A stretch of DNA of 48,813 bases from an uncultured Bacilli bacterium (lineage in GTDB: Bacteria > Bacillota_I > Bacilli_A > RF39 > UBA660). This document shows positions 22,889-32,184 of the stretch, piece after piece; positions within the stretch are counted from its first letter, which is position 1; the number at the start of each line of letters is the position of its first letter. The notes under the pieces are model-generated. The model had not been told where the DNA came from. It saw only the letters and a program-made list of their open reading frames with translations, and ran no database searches. The stretch is taken from the NCBI GenBank assembly GCA_934089275.1, contig CAKOJJ010000007.1:1-48813 (forward strand), given 5' to 3'. The translations under genes and the position numbers were made by a program.

Positions 22889-24610
22889 ATGAGAAGTGAT
22901 ACCAAAAATGCTAAAAGATTATTTAATTACTATAAAAAATATCCAGTTTTAGTTATATTAGTAATTATTTTAAATCTTTTATTTGCTTTTATTTCTTTAT
23001 TATCTCCAATATATGAAGGTAAGTTATTAAGTTATTTTGAAAATTTTGATGTAACAAAGATTATTAATATTGCTTTAACTTTGGTAATAATAAGAGTAGT
23101 GATTGAAATAGTAACTAACTTATGGTCAAGAGTTATTCTTAAACTGAATGCTAAAGTCAATTTTGATTTAAAAAGAGATATGCTTGAAAGTTTAACCAAT
23201 TTTGAAGTAAAAAACTTTGATAATACTAACTCGGGTATGTTTGTTTCAAGACTTAATAAAGATACAACTGAGTTATCCCAATTATTTGATGACGTAACTG
23301 ATGATCTATCAGGAATAATTTTAAATATTAGTTTTATTGTTTATGTTTTCTTTTTAAATAAATATTTAGGTATCTTTCTTGTATTAAATGTATTATTAGT
23401 TTATTTATTAACAATCTTAAAATTAAAATATTATAAGAGAGTAAGGAAAGATTATAAGATAAAAGATGAGAAAACCGTAGGTCTATATACAGATGTTGTT
23501 CGCGGTATAAGAGAGATAAAAGATTTAAATTTAAAAGATACCATTCTTAAAGATGTTAATAGTAAAACTAAAGATTCAATTGATGCGGAAACAAAAAGTA
23601 TTCACACAAGAAGAACATGGAATAGATATATTGCTGCTTTTCAACATGTTTTAGATTTCATTTTTGTTATTTTATCGATATATTTTATTAAGAAAAATAT
23701 GTTAGAAATTAGTTCATTTTTAATAATATTCCTATACAAGAATAAAGTATTAAATTTAATAACTTTTATAACGGATATGTTAGAAAGATTTGCTGATGGC
23801 AAAGTTGCAGCGACCAGAGTTTTTGATATCATATATTATAATACGTTTACTAAAGAAACTTATGGAACAAAAGAGATAAATGATATCAAAGGAAATATCG
23901 AATTTAAAAACGTTGAGTTTAAATATAATTCCAAAGAGTTATTTAAAAATTTAAGCTTTAAAATAAACGAACATGAAATGACAGCAATCGTTGGTAAAAG
24001 TGGAGAAGGTAAATCATCGATTTTAAAATTGATCAATAAAAGTTATAATGCAAACAAAGGTAATATTTTAATAGATAATATAGATATTAATGAATTATCC
24101 GAAAATACAATAAAAAATAATATGTCAATTGTATCTCAAGCACCATATATATTTAATTTATCTATAAAAGACAATATTCGATTAGCACGACCTTCAGCAA
24201 CTGACGAAGAAATAATTGAAGTATGTAAAAAAGCTAGAATCCATGATTTAATAATGGAAATGGAACAAGGTTACGATACAGTTGTTGGTGAAAATGGAGT
24301 GATATTAAGCGGTGGCCAAAGACAAAGGCTTGCAATTGCTCGTGCTTTAATTAAAAATTCAAAAATTATTTTATTTGATGAAGCAACAAGCGCTCTTGAT
24401 AATAATAACCAAGAAAAAATAAAAAAGATTATGAAAGAATTAGTTAAAGATCATACAGTTATAATTGTTGCCCATAGATTATCAACTATTGTTGATGCTG
24501 ATAATATTTTGGTTTTAAGCAATCATAATATAATTGCTAAAGGTACACACAAAGATCTTATGAAAAAATGTGATGAATATAAAAAATTATATGAAGTAGA
24601 AGAAAATTAA
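22889..24610 (+). CDS. ABC exporter (fused membrane and ATPase domains)
   Basis: 573 residues, the usual length of a half-transporter that works as a dimer. Six helices fill residues 15-300. The ATPase domain follows with Walker A GKSGEGKSS (near 370), signature LSGGQRQRLA (near 473), Walker B IILFDEATSAL and the H-loop HRLST. The Q-loop is VSQAPYIF. Such type IV exporters move drugs, lipids or peptides outward. The ribosome binding site is AGGAG at 22875-22879. There is no peptidase C39 domain and no obvious precursor peptide nearby, so a bacteriocin-export role is not supported. Confidence 0.95.
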   Translation: MRSDTKNAKRLFNYYKKYPVLVILVIILNLLFAFISLLSPIYEGKLLSYFENFDVTKIINIALTLVIIRVVIEIVTNLWSRVILKLNAKVNFDLKRDMLESLTNFEVKNFDNTNSGMFVSRLNKDTTELSQLFDDVTDDLSGIILNISFIVYVFFLNKYLGIFLVLNVLLVYLLTILKLKYYKRVRKDYKIKDEKTVGLYTDVVRGIREIKDLNLKDTILKDVNSKTKDSIDAETKSIHTRRTWNRYIAAFQHVLDFIFVILSIYFIKKNMLEISSFLIIFLYKNKVLNLITFITDMLERFADGKVAATRVFDIIYYNTFTKETYGTKEINDIKGNIEFKNVEFKYNSKELFKNLSFKINEHEMTAIVGKSGEGKSSILKLINKSYNANKGNILIDNIDINELSENTIKNNMSIVSQAPYIFNLSIKDNIRLARPSATDEEIIEVCKKARIHDLIMEMEQGYDTVVGENGVILSGGQRQRLAIARALIKNSKIILFDEATSALDNNNQEKIKKIMKELVKDHTVIIVAHRLSTIVDADNILVLSNHNIIAKGTHKDLMKKCDEYKKLYEVEEN

Positions 24611-24651
24611 AAAAAGTAGTTTAGCATTAAACTGTTAAATTACTTTTTTTT
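24611..24651 (+). terminator. terminator after the ABC exporter
   Basis: AAAAAGTA-G-TTTA pairs with TAAA-T-TACTTTTT across an inner loop, ending in T8. Confidence 0.75.
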
Positions 24652-24724
24652 GCTTTAATTGTATATGGTAAATGAGTTATAATTTAATTAAGAAATATAG
24701 TTTAAATACAATAAGGAGAAAATT

Positions 24725-25264
24725 ATGAATAATTATATAATAATACACGGAAGTTTTGGATCTAAGGATGGAAATTGGTTTCCATGGTTAAAAGAACAAT
24801 TAGAACAAAAAGGAAGTATAGTAAATGTTCCTCAAATGCCAGTAGGTGTTGGAAATCAAAACTTTGAAAACTGGGCAAATGTTTTAGATGAATTAAAGAT
24901 AGATGAAACTACAACGATTATAGCTCACAGTATAGCACCCATATTTGTATGCAAGTATTTATTAACTAATAAGAAAAAAGTTAAAAAATTGATATTTGTA
25001 TGTGGATTCAATGATTATTTAGGAATTGCTCCCGATTTTGATGCTGTTAATAAACCAATGTTTATCAACACTTTTTATGATGTGAAAAATTACTGTTCTG
25101 ATATTACATGTTTTTATTCGGATAATGATCCTTATGTAAAATTTGAAGTTGAACAAGATTTTGCAAATAAATTAACCGATAAACAAGTTGTAATAAAAAA
25201 TGGTGGACATTTAAATGCCGAAAGTGGGTATACATCTTTTGATGAAATACTAAAGTATATTTAG
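24725..25264 (+). CDS. RBBP9/YdeN-type serine hydrolase
   Basis: 179 residues, the typical length. The alpha/beta hydrolase landmarks are HGSFGSKDGNWFPWL at the start (oxyanion loop), IIAHSIAPIF holding the nucleophile Ser, CFYSDNDPYVKFE with the acid Asp, and KNGGHLNAESGYTSF with the catalytic His. GGHLN and the Ala before HS are usual for RBBP9/YdeN. Cytosolic small esterase; natural substrate unknown for the family. A good site (AAGGAG) sits before the ATG. Monocistronic. Confidence 0.85.
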   Translation: MNNYIIIHGSFGSKDGNWFPWLKEQLEQKGSIVNVPQMPVGVGNQNFENWANVLDELKIDETTTIIAHSIAPIFVCKYLLTNKKKVKKLIFVCGFNDYLGIAPDFDAVNKPMFINTFYDVKNYCSDITCFYSDNDPYVKFEVEQDFANKLTDKQVVIKNGGHLNAESGYTSFDEILKYI

Positions 25265-25343
25265 TTTACAGTAAATTGTATTAGTTATAATAAATTTGAT
25301 ATAATTTTATTAGACTTATATCTGAAATATTGGAGGAGTAAAT

Positions 25344-26069
25344 ATGAAAATTGTTACTTGGAATATTGGTGAAGATGAAACAAATAAAGATGGTAAATTA
25401 GATTATAATTCATATGAATATATAATAAAAATGATTGAAAAAGAACATATTGATATTTTATGTTTACAAGAAGCAATAATAAAATCCAGTTATTTGCCTC
25501 CAATCGCTGAATATATAAAACAAAACACGAACTTAAAATATAATGTTCAATTTGAATTATCTGATTCACATATCAATATTGGTTGCAGAATGGGTGTTGT
25601 AATTTGTTCTAAATATGAAATAAATAATGCCAAAACGTATATGCTTGATAATCCTAATTTTATTTATGAAGTGAATAAAGACGTTACGTATTATTCTCAT
25701 GACAAAGGATTTATTATAGCAGATATCAATTCTTACAAAATCATTACAGGTCATTGTTTACCATTTCATGTATTTAAAAAAGACCCATTAGATTATTTAG
25801 AAATATTTGAAAAAGCTGATAAAATGTTTATTGATGAATATAATACAAATCCTAATTTCATTTTATGTGGAGATTTCAATTATAACGATGTTTCTGCTAT
25901 TTTTCCAAATATAATGAGAAATTGTAAAGATTTAATAGACTCTCCAACCAGAAAAGATAAACAATTAGACCATTTTATAGTTAGTGATAAAATAGGTGTA
26001 ATTTCAAAAGAAGTATTAGACAATGATTTCGACCACAAATGTTGCATTGTTGATATTAAAGAAAACTAA
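25344..26069 (+). CDS. endonuclease/exonuclease/phosphatase (EEP) family protein
   Basis: 241 residues. All main motifs of the EEP fold are visible: VTWNIG at the start, ILCLQEA (metal-binding Glu), GHCLPFH, LCGDFNYND (Asp-Asn pair), QLDHFIVS and DFDHKCCI (the terminal Asp-His). Members cleave phosphodiesters in nucleic acids, lipids or nucleotides. There is no signal peptide, so action inside the cell is expected. GGAGGAG precedes the ATG. Substrate unresolved. Confidence 0.85.
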   Translation: MKIVTWNIGEDETNKDGKLDYNSYEYIIKMIEKEHIDILCLQEAIIKSSYLPPIAEYIKQNTNLKYNVQFELSDSHINIGCRMGVVICSKYEINNAKTYMLDNPNFIYEVNKDVTYYSHDKGFIIADINSYKIITGHCLPFHVFKKDPLDYLEIFEKADKMFIDEYNTNPNFILCGDFNYNDVSAIFPNIMRNCKDLIDSPTRKDKQLDHFIVSDKIGVISKEVLDNDFDHKCCIVDIKEN

Positions 26070-26168
26070 CAAGAGTTTATAGAGAAATTTAAATATATAA
26101 AATTATTTTAAAACTATAACAGAAAAAGTTATAAAACGTTTCATGTTTTTTACTTACAAGGAGGCAAA

Positions 26169-27896
26169 ATGGAAGATTTAACAATTGAACAGTATATGGA
26201 AAAATATCCGTACTTAAAAGAATTAGCAAAATATACAATATTCACATCAAAAGAGGATGTAGAAAAATTAAAAAATGGCGATAACATCAAGATTGATTAT
26301 CAAAATGTATCAATTGAATTTTTAAAAAGAATTTTAAATAATGATTTATATTTTGAATATGCATTAAAATACTTTAAAGGTGACATAAATGCTTTTGCAG
26401 TTACTTACATTATTGAAGGAGATACTGGAGCTTCAATTCATTACAAGAAAACTACTATTATAAGGGCAATTGAACAACTCGTGTCATCTAGACAAATAAT
26501 TTTAAATCATGTGGAGCAAGAAAGACTAAATAGTTTAAAAAATAGTATTTCTTTTAAAAATTTTTTAGAGGAACTAAAAGAAGATAATTACAATATAAAT
26601 ATCGATGGAATTGAATATTCTATTCCTGTTGAGCAATTAATTTCCTTTATGCAATTACCTAATAAACAATTTGATAATCTATGTTCAAATGTAGAAATAC
26701 AAGAGATAAATGGAGTCAAAAGAGAATACTTTATCTATGCGGCATTTAATTTTTTTAGAGAAAATAAAATACTAGAAGAATGTTTGTTACCTGAAATCAT
26801 TGTTGATCATTATAACGAAATTAATTCATTACAAAAAATAGATTTACAAGCTATAAATAAACATTTAAAAACAGAGGATACAATATATCAAAAAGTTCAA
26901 ATAGATAATGGTTTAGAAAATGAAATACTTTCTGGATTACCACAAGATGCAACACTTTTAGAAAAAGCAATTTATATTTATATAAAAATGTGTAAGCTAT
27001 TAACTTATGATGATGAGTATTATGCTGTTAATCAAAAAGGATCCGCAACATTAAAACACAAAAATGCAGATCATGTTTCATCAATTTCACTTGAAAACAA
27101 TAAAGTTGTGTGCTTTGAATTTAATTTGATATATACAAAATTGTTGGATAAGCTTGGTATACATTTTAAAAGCTATTATAAAAGCCTAGTTGGGGAAGAA
27201 TATGGATCAGGTCACGTAGAATTGGATTTTAGAGTTGGAAAATTTTTAGTTTCAGCTGATTCTGTAACGTCAATTCTTTTAGGTGACATTATGCAAGCAA
27301 AACTTAATCAACCATTAATTGGAATAAAATGTATTAATAGGAATTTGCAAACTGAAAAAGAATTTAATGAATCACTTACTAAAATGTATAAATTAATTGC
27401 TAGTCAAGAAAAAAACATTGATGAAGTAAGAGTTGAACATGTTGAAACATTAGAAGAGTTATTAAGTGAATATTCTTTAACAACAGAAAATTTGCAAGAT
27501 ATCAGTTTAAATGAAAGATTATCAATTTTAATTACTAAAGTAAATTCTACTAAATTTGTTGGAATAGATTCTTTATCATACGTTTTACAATTAGAAAAAA
27601 TTTTATTTACTGCTGAACAATTAAAAAATAATATAAGTGCAACTATACTAAGAAATAATCATCCAATAGACGAAGAAACAATTGCAATGGCAAGTGTAAT
27701 ATTCACAATAAATGAACAAGGATTTACAGAAAGTCCTGATCAAAATATTTATTTTTATTTTAATCCCAACAGTGAACTTGTTCCTATATCAAAAGAAGAA
27801 TTGCAAAACAGGTTTAATGGTGGAGTGTTTGAATATATTCTTGAGAAAGATCCAAAAATTCCAGGTATAACTGAAAAGGGAGAAACGAAGAAATGA
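26169..27896 (+). CDS. large protein with transglutaminase-like core
   Basis: 575 residues, no signal peptide. In the middle VVCFEFNLIYTKLLDKLG (Cys near 315), GSGHVELDFRVG (His near 350) and FLVSADSVTSI (Asp near 365) form a transglutaminase-like triad, preceded by a helical segment typical of these domains (LLEKAIYIYIKMCKLLTYDD). The N-terminal 250 residues and the C-terminal 170 are helical and unrecognised. The last codons overlap the next gene by four bases (ATGA). Together with 4218 and 21408 this makes three such proteins in 24 kb. GGAGG before the ATG fixes the start. Confidence 0.65.
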   Translation: MEDLTIEQYMEKYPYLKELAKYTIFTSKEDVEKLKNGDNIKIDYQNVSIEFLKRILNNDLYFEYALKYFKGDINAFAVTYIIEGDTGASIHYKKTTIIRAIEQLVSSRQIILNHVEQERLNSLKNSISFKNFLEELKEDNYNINIDGIEYSIPVEQLISFMQLPNKQFDNLCSNVEIQEINGVKREYFIYAAFNFFRENKILEECLLPEIIVDHYNEINSLQKIDLQAINKHLKTEDTIYQKVQIDNGLENEILSGLPQDATLLEKAIYIYIKMCKLLTYDDEYYAVNQKGSATLKHKNADHVSSISLENNKVVCFEFNLIYTKLLDKLGIHFKSYYKSLVGEEYGSGHVELDFRVGKFLVSADSVTSILLGDIMQAKLNQPLIGIKCINRNLQTEKEFNESLTKMYKLIASQEKNIDEVRVEHVETLEELLSEYSLTTENLQDISLNERLSILITKVNSTKFVGIDSLSYVLQLEKILFTAEQLKNNISATILRNNHPIDEETIAMASVIFTINEQGFTESPDQNIYFYFNPNSELVPISKEELQNRFNGGVFEYILEKDPKIPGITEKGETKK

Positions 27897-28111
27897 TTGA
27901 AAAGTTAAAAGTTATTAATGATAAATATCTTGAAATGTATAAAGAAAATCCTGATAAATTAAAAAAATATCAATTGATTGGAAAAATATTAAATGAAAAA
28001 GATTGTTTTTTAAAGATGAATATTGAATATGCATATGCGATTTTAAGAGATTTAAAGATACCAGAAGATAAAATTAAAGAGGTGTATCTTCAACTAATAA
28101 GCATAAATTAA
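27893..28111 (+). CDS. small helical protein coupled to the transglutaminase-like gene
   Basis: 72 residues, Lys/Glu/Leu-rich and all-helical in appearance, with no known motif. It starts within the stop of the preceding gene (ATGA), so it depends on translational coupling. It could be a partner or modulator of that protein. Unknown family. Confidence 0.6.
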   Translation: MIEKLKVINDKYLEMYKENPDKLKKYQLIGKILNEKDCFLKMNIEYAYAILRDLKIPEDKIKEVYLQLISIN

Positions 28112-28135
28112 TAAGCACCAGAAAGGGAAGTGCAA

Positions 28136-29317
28136 ATGAAAAATAATTTAGACAAATCAGCAAACTCTTTAATGGTTTGTGAAATAATAAATTCAATAAT
28201 AGATTTATTCTTAAATACTTTCTTAGTTGCTTATCTATTAAATATTACTAATGAAAATATGAGTTCAGTTGCACTTTACTATGTTGTAGATTATGCTGTA
28301 ACAGGTATTTGTATGTATCTTATTGGATACTTTTTAAAAAAATATAATCTTGCAAATATATAAAGGCTTGGAATAATAATTAAATGTATCTTTGTTATAT
28401 TAATTGTTTTTTTAAGAAATCAAATACAGTATTTTTTAATTCCAATAGCAATTATTTTGGGTATTGCGGAAACTATTTATTGGGGTGCATGCGATAATAT
28501 GGTTGGCTTAGTAACCAACGAAAATAATAGGGAAAAATATACAACAAATAAAAAAATAATACGTAGTTTTACTAAGATAGTAATGCCAATAGTACTTGGA
28601 ACTTCAATTGAGATGTTATCTTTCTATCGAGTATCCATTTATGTAATGATACTTGCGCTTATTCAAGTTATATTATCATTCTTCATAAAAATAGAAAAAC
28701 AAAAATATCAAAAATTTAATATAAAAGAATATATTAAAAATACAAATATCAAGAACAACAATAGATTAAAAATTGTTTATAAATCTTCAATACTATATGG
28801 TGTATTATTAGACTTAATTCCTACACTTGTAACAATAATAATTGTTATGACATATAAAACAAATTTTAAATTAGGTTTTTTAAATACAATATTTGCTATA
28901 TGTTCAATGATAACATTATACTTATTTAGAAAGATAAAAAATAATAAAATTCAAAAAAATATATTAATTGGTGGTAGCTTAATTTCTTTGATAAGTGTTA
29001 TAAGCTTAGTTATAAGTTTAGGAAAAATAGAAGTTGTTATTTATAATATTATCAGTTATAGTTTTATTATAATATTAGAAATACTTTTTAATATAGAAAG
29101 ATTTAACAACAAAAAAAATAATGTTAATGAAGAATTTTATATAGAAAGCCAAATATTTATAAATATGATAATGCAAATAGGTAGAGTTGTCGGTTATGGA
29201 CTTTTATTTATAATTGGTTTAAGCAATAATATTATTTATTTTAAAACACTATTATTAATAACAACTCTTGTAATACCACTTTATAGTTACTATATGTATC
29301 AATTACATTACAAATAA
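28136..29317 (+). pseudogene. MFS-type transporter interrupted by an in-frame stop
   Basis: Reading from the ATG at 28136 (AAAGGGAAG upstream) gives 75 residues ending LKKYNLANI and TAA at 28361-28363. The same frame then stays open for about 318 more codons to 29317 (RLGIIIKCIFVILIVFL onward, with DNMVGLVTN and many membrane helices). The total of about 393 codons is the normal length of a 10-12-helix major facilitator. A single-base change to TAA is the simplest explanation. A TTG at 28457 could start a truncated C-terminal product, but no good site precedes it. Possible alternatives are a sequencing error or read-through. Substrate unknown. Confidence 0.75.
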
Positions 29318-29347
29318 AAATTAATGAAATTTTTGAGGAGAAAATAT

Positions 29348-29902
29348 ATGAAAACAATAATGATTGACATGGATGATGTCTTACTTAAAAACAATTTTGA
29401 AAAATATATTCAAGAATTTGTTGGTAAAAAGATTGATTTTGAACATGAATGTAAAGAATACAGGGATGAATTTATAAAAGATCGATATGACGAATTTAGA
29501 GAAAAATATGAAAAGAAAAGTTTATATGGTGATGTTCCTTTATTTGATGATTGTTATAATGTAATAAAGAAGCTTAACGATGTATATGATGTTTATATTT
29601 GTACAGATTTTGTATGGAATCACGAAATATTTGACACTGCAAGTGTACTATTGGAAAAATTTAATTATCTAAAAAGAGAACTTCCTTTTATAAGCCCAAA
29701 TAAATACATTTTTGGTAAGTGTAAACAATTTATGGAATTTGATATTAAAATAGATGATAGAATTAAAAATCTTGAAAATAGTAAATGCAAATTATTATTT
29801 ACTACATGGCAAAATAAAAACTATTCTCAAGATAAACTAGAAAAAGAAGAAGTTATTAGAGTTAATAATTGGAAAGATATTGAAAAAATTTTGTTAGATT
29901 AA
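29348..29902 (+). CDS. HAD-family 5'-nucleotidase-like protein
   Basis: 184 residues from the ATG at 29348, set by GAGGAG at 29335-29340; an ATG at 29324 lacks a site. TIMIDMDDVLL holds the nucleophile Asp and the acid Asp two residues later, YICTDFVW is motif II and KIDDRIKNLE is motif IV. It belongs to the same NT5C-like deoxynucleotidase group as 6414-7040 but is clearly diverged. The cap region rich in Tyr, Asp and Lys (EYRDEFIKDRYDEFREKYEK) is unusual. Probably dephosphorylates a nucleotide or a related small phosphate. Confidence 0.75.
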   Translation: MKTIMIDMDDVLLKNNFEKYIQEFVGKKIDFEHECKEYRDEFIKDRYDEFREKYEKKSLYGDVPLFDDCYNVIKKLNDVYDVYICTDFVWNHEIFDTASVLLEKFNYLKRELPFISPNKYIFGKCKQFMEFDIKIDDRIKNLENSKCKLLFTTWQNKNYSQDKLEKEEVIRVNNWKDIEKILLD

Positions 29903-29926
29903 AATAATAAAAAAAAGAGGAAAATT

Positions 29927-30589
29927 ATGAAGAAAACAATATTAATATGTGGTTTTATAGTTTTAATGGTAACTGGATGTAGTAAGTCAATCAAAAATGA
30001 AACAGATGATATTCATTCATTTAAAGGAACTATAATAGAATGTGAACAAAATTCTATGATTGTTCGTCCAGACGATAATGAAAATGAATATAAATCTAGT
30101 GATAAATTTAGAGTTGAATATGTTAATGGATTTAATTCTTGCAATGTTGGAGATAAAGTAAAAATATCATATGAAGGAATGATAAATGAAAGTTATCCAG
30201 CACAAATAGGTACAACAAAAATAGAATTAGAAACAGTAGAACAAAACGATGTTTTGAAAAAAATAAATTCCATTGTTGAAAATGGGCCAATAACATCATC
30301 AAATCCTTTTGACTATATTAAAGCAAGTCAAACAACTTATGATGAATTGTTAGCCAATCCTGAAGAAACCTTTAAATATGCTTTCAATGATTTAGTTCAA
30401 TCTGATGAAAACAACAAGAGTAGTTTAGTAAATTATCTTGAAGCATTATTATGTAGTCAAATAAATACTAATTTTAAATATGATTTTGAGTCAGCTTCTG
30501 ATTATTTAAAAAACTATAAAGAGTTCTTATCAAAAGATAATTATACTTATAATGAATATGATCTTTATGCTAAATCAGTTTTAAAATAG
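29927..30589 (+). CDS. lipoprotein with OB-like domain
   Basis: 220 residues. A lipoprotein signal peptide is clear: basic MKKT, hydrophobic LICGFIVLMV and lipobox VTGC with Cys18 as the lipidated residue. Residues 30-105 (FKGTIIECEQNSMIVRPD, then VGDKVKISYEG) match the short beta-barrel often called DUF3221/OB-like in Bacillota lipoproteins. The rest is helical with no known motif. Anchored on the outer face of the membrane. A-rich leader with AAGAGG ahead of the ATG. Confidence 0.75.
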   Translation: MKKTILICGFIVLMVTGCSKSIKNETDDIHSFKGTIIECEQNSMIVRPDDNENEYKSSDKFRVEYVNGFNSCNVGDKVKISYEGMINESYPAQIGTTKIELETVEQNDVLKKINSIVENGPITSSNPFDYIKASQTTYDELLANPEETFKYAFNDLVQSDENNKSSLVNYLEALLCSQINTNFKYDFESASDYLKNYKEFLSKDNYTYNEYDLYAKSVLK

Positions 30590-30622
30590 CAATTATAATT
30601 TTAAGTGGAAGGATTTGATAAA

Positions 30623-31198
30623 ATGTATTTTCCAAAAGATATGACATTTCAATATTTCTTTTTTGATACTTATATTGGCTATTTTTTACAAGCAGTGCCT
30701 ATATCCTTATTAGTTGGAATAATCTATTGGTTTATAAAAGCAAAAAATAATAAAACGACACCTACTACTAAAAAATTGTTTTCTTGTATTTTTGTTTGTT
30801 ATATTACAGGTCTTATTTGTTTAACTATTGGATTAGTTTTAATGAATAATTTTTGGTATAAACTAATTTATCATATGGACTCAGGCAATTCAATAAATTG
30901 GTTTAGCGGTGATTTTAATTGGAAAATAGATTTCTTTTATAATATAATTGGAGAAAATATTGGTAATTTTCTAATGTTTTTACCTTTTGGTATTTTATAT
31001 CCTTTATCACAAAAAAATTTAAAATGGAAAGATATAATTTTAAGAGGAATTTTATTAGTTTTAATTATTGAAATACTACAACCTATCTTCAGTAGGGCTT
31101 TTGATATTAATGATATTATTTTAAATTCATTAGGTATATTAATTTCTACATCAATTTTTATAGGTATCAAAAACAAACGAAAAAGGAAAATAAAATAG
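30623..31198 (+). CDS. VanZ family membrane protein
   Basis: 191 residues from the ATG at 30623 (GGAAGGAT upstream); a GTG at 30605 is less likely. Five membrane helices. The family signature is present: NIIGENIGNFLMFLPFGILY and, after a helix ending EILQPI, FDINDIILNSLGILI. VanZ proteins give low-level resistance to teicoplanin in some hosts, but most chromosomal members have no known role. There is no vanHAX set nearby, so resistance should not be assumed. Confidence 0.85.
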   Translation: MYFPKDMTFQYFFFDTYIGYFLQAVPISLLVGIIYWFIKAKNNKTTPTTKKLFSCIFVCYITGLICLTIGLVLMNNFWYKLIYHMDSGNSINWFSGDFNWKIDFFYNIIGENIGNFLMFLPFGILYPLSQKNLKWKDIILRGILLVLIIEILQPIFSRAFDINDIILNSLGILISTSIFIGIKNKRKRKIK

Positions 31199-31252
31199 AA
31201 AAAATTATGAATTAAAAAGCTAGGTAAGTATTAATTTATATTGGAGGTAACA

Positions 31253-31459
31253 ATGAGTAAATATGAACCATTATGGAAATCTTTAAAAGATAATGATAAA
31301 GACAGTTATCAATTAACGTATGAAGAAATAAAAAAGATTATAGGATTTGAAATAGATCATTCTTTTTTAACTTACAAAAAAGAAGCTAAAGAATTTGGAT
31401 ATGAAGTTAGTAAAATATCTATGAAAGAAAAAACAATAACTTTCAAAAAAATATTATAA
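31253..31459 (+). CDS. small DNA-binding-like protein of about 68 residues
   Basis: Starts MSKYEPLWKSLKDNDKD, with GGAGG before the ATG at 31253. The pattern (PLWKSLKDND, LTYEEIKKIIGFEIDHSFLTY, then EFGYEVSKISMKEKTITFKK) is familiar from small conserved Firmicutes proteins in which a short helix-turn-like segment reads out promoters or other partners. I cannot name the family. Probably its own unit, or the lead gene for the DUF1697 gene 43 bases downstream. Confidence 0.65.
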   Translation: MSKYEPLWKSLKDNDKDSYQLTYEEIKKIIGFEIDHSFLTYKKEAKEFGYEVSKISMKEKTITFKKIL

Positions 31460-31501
31460 TTCAGTGGTAAAAAAAACAATTATTAGAAAGTGAGAAAACT
31501 C

Positions 31502-32044
31502 ATGAAATATATAGCTTTATTAAGAGGAATAAATATAAGTGGAAAAAATAAAATTTCAATGAATGATCTAAAATTAGAATTAGATAAAAAATACCAAAAT
31601 GTTTCTACTTATTTAAACAGTGGTAATGTTATTTTTGAAAGTGAACTAGGAAATAAAGACTTTATAATGAAAGATATTCATGAAACTATAAAAAATAAAT
31701 TTAATATCAGTATTCCAGTATTTGTAATGACAAAATTTGAACTTGAAAATATACTAGATAATAATCCTAGTTGGTGGGGAACTATTGATAAAGAAACATA
31801 TCATAATTTAATTTTTATAATACCACCAACAAAATATGAAGAAGTATGTAATACTTTAGGAGAACCTAGTAAAGATATAGAGAGAATAAAAGAATATAAT
31901 AATTCTATATTTTGGTCCTACGATTTAAAACAATACAAAAAATCAAAATGGTGGGTTAAAACAGCAAGTACAAATATAAAAGACAAAATTACAATAAGAA
32001 CGGCAAATACGATGAAAAAGATTTTAGAAATTTGCAAAAAATAA
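31502..32044 (+). CDS. DUF1697 family protein
   Basis: 180 residues from the ATG at 31502. MKYIALLRGINISGKNKISM at the start, VSTYLNSGNVIFES, and RTANTMKKILEI at the end are the hallmarks of DUF1697, a widespread family with no established biochemical role. The length is normal. The ribosome binding region GAAAGTGAG is modest; a GTG at 31490 in the same frame is a less likely start. Soluble. Confidence 0.9.
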   Translation: MKYIALLRGINISGKNKISMNDLKLELDKKYQNVSTYLNSGNVIFESELGNKDFIMKDIHETIKNKFNISIPVFVMTKFELENILDNNPSWWGTIDKETYHNLIFIIPPTKYEEVCNTLGEPSKDIERIKEYNNSIFWSYDLKQYKKSKWWVKTASTNIKDKITIRTANTMKKILEICKK

Positions 32045-32067
32045 TATTATTTTAAAAGATAAAAAAT

Positions 32068-32098
32068 AGGAGAAAATTTAATGTTTTCTCCTTTATTT
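32068..32098 (+). terminator. terminator after the DUF1697 gene
   Basis: AGGAGAAAA (32068-32076) pairs with TTTTCTCCT (32084-32092), then TTATTT. Confidence 0.8.
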
Positions 32099-32184
32099 AC
32101 ATCTTTATATTACCATAAAATGCCTTTTTTTTCAAGACTACTATTTTTACAAAAATAGGTGTATTAAGAATAAGAGGTGAGAAA

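Noticed and set aside
22654..24610. A bacteriocin exporter with its precursor peptide.
   Set aside because: The ABC protein lacks a C39 peptidase domain and the 71-aa neighbour has two membrane helices and no double-Gly leader.
30623..31198. Glycopeptide resistance from the VanZ family gene.
   Set aside because: There is no vanHAX or VanR/VanS set; chromosomal VanZ proteins are common and mostly without known role.
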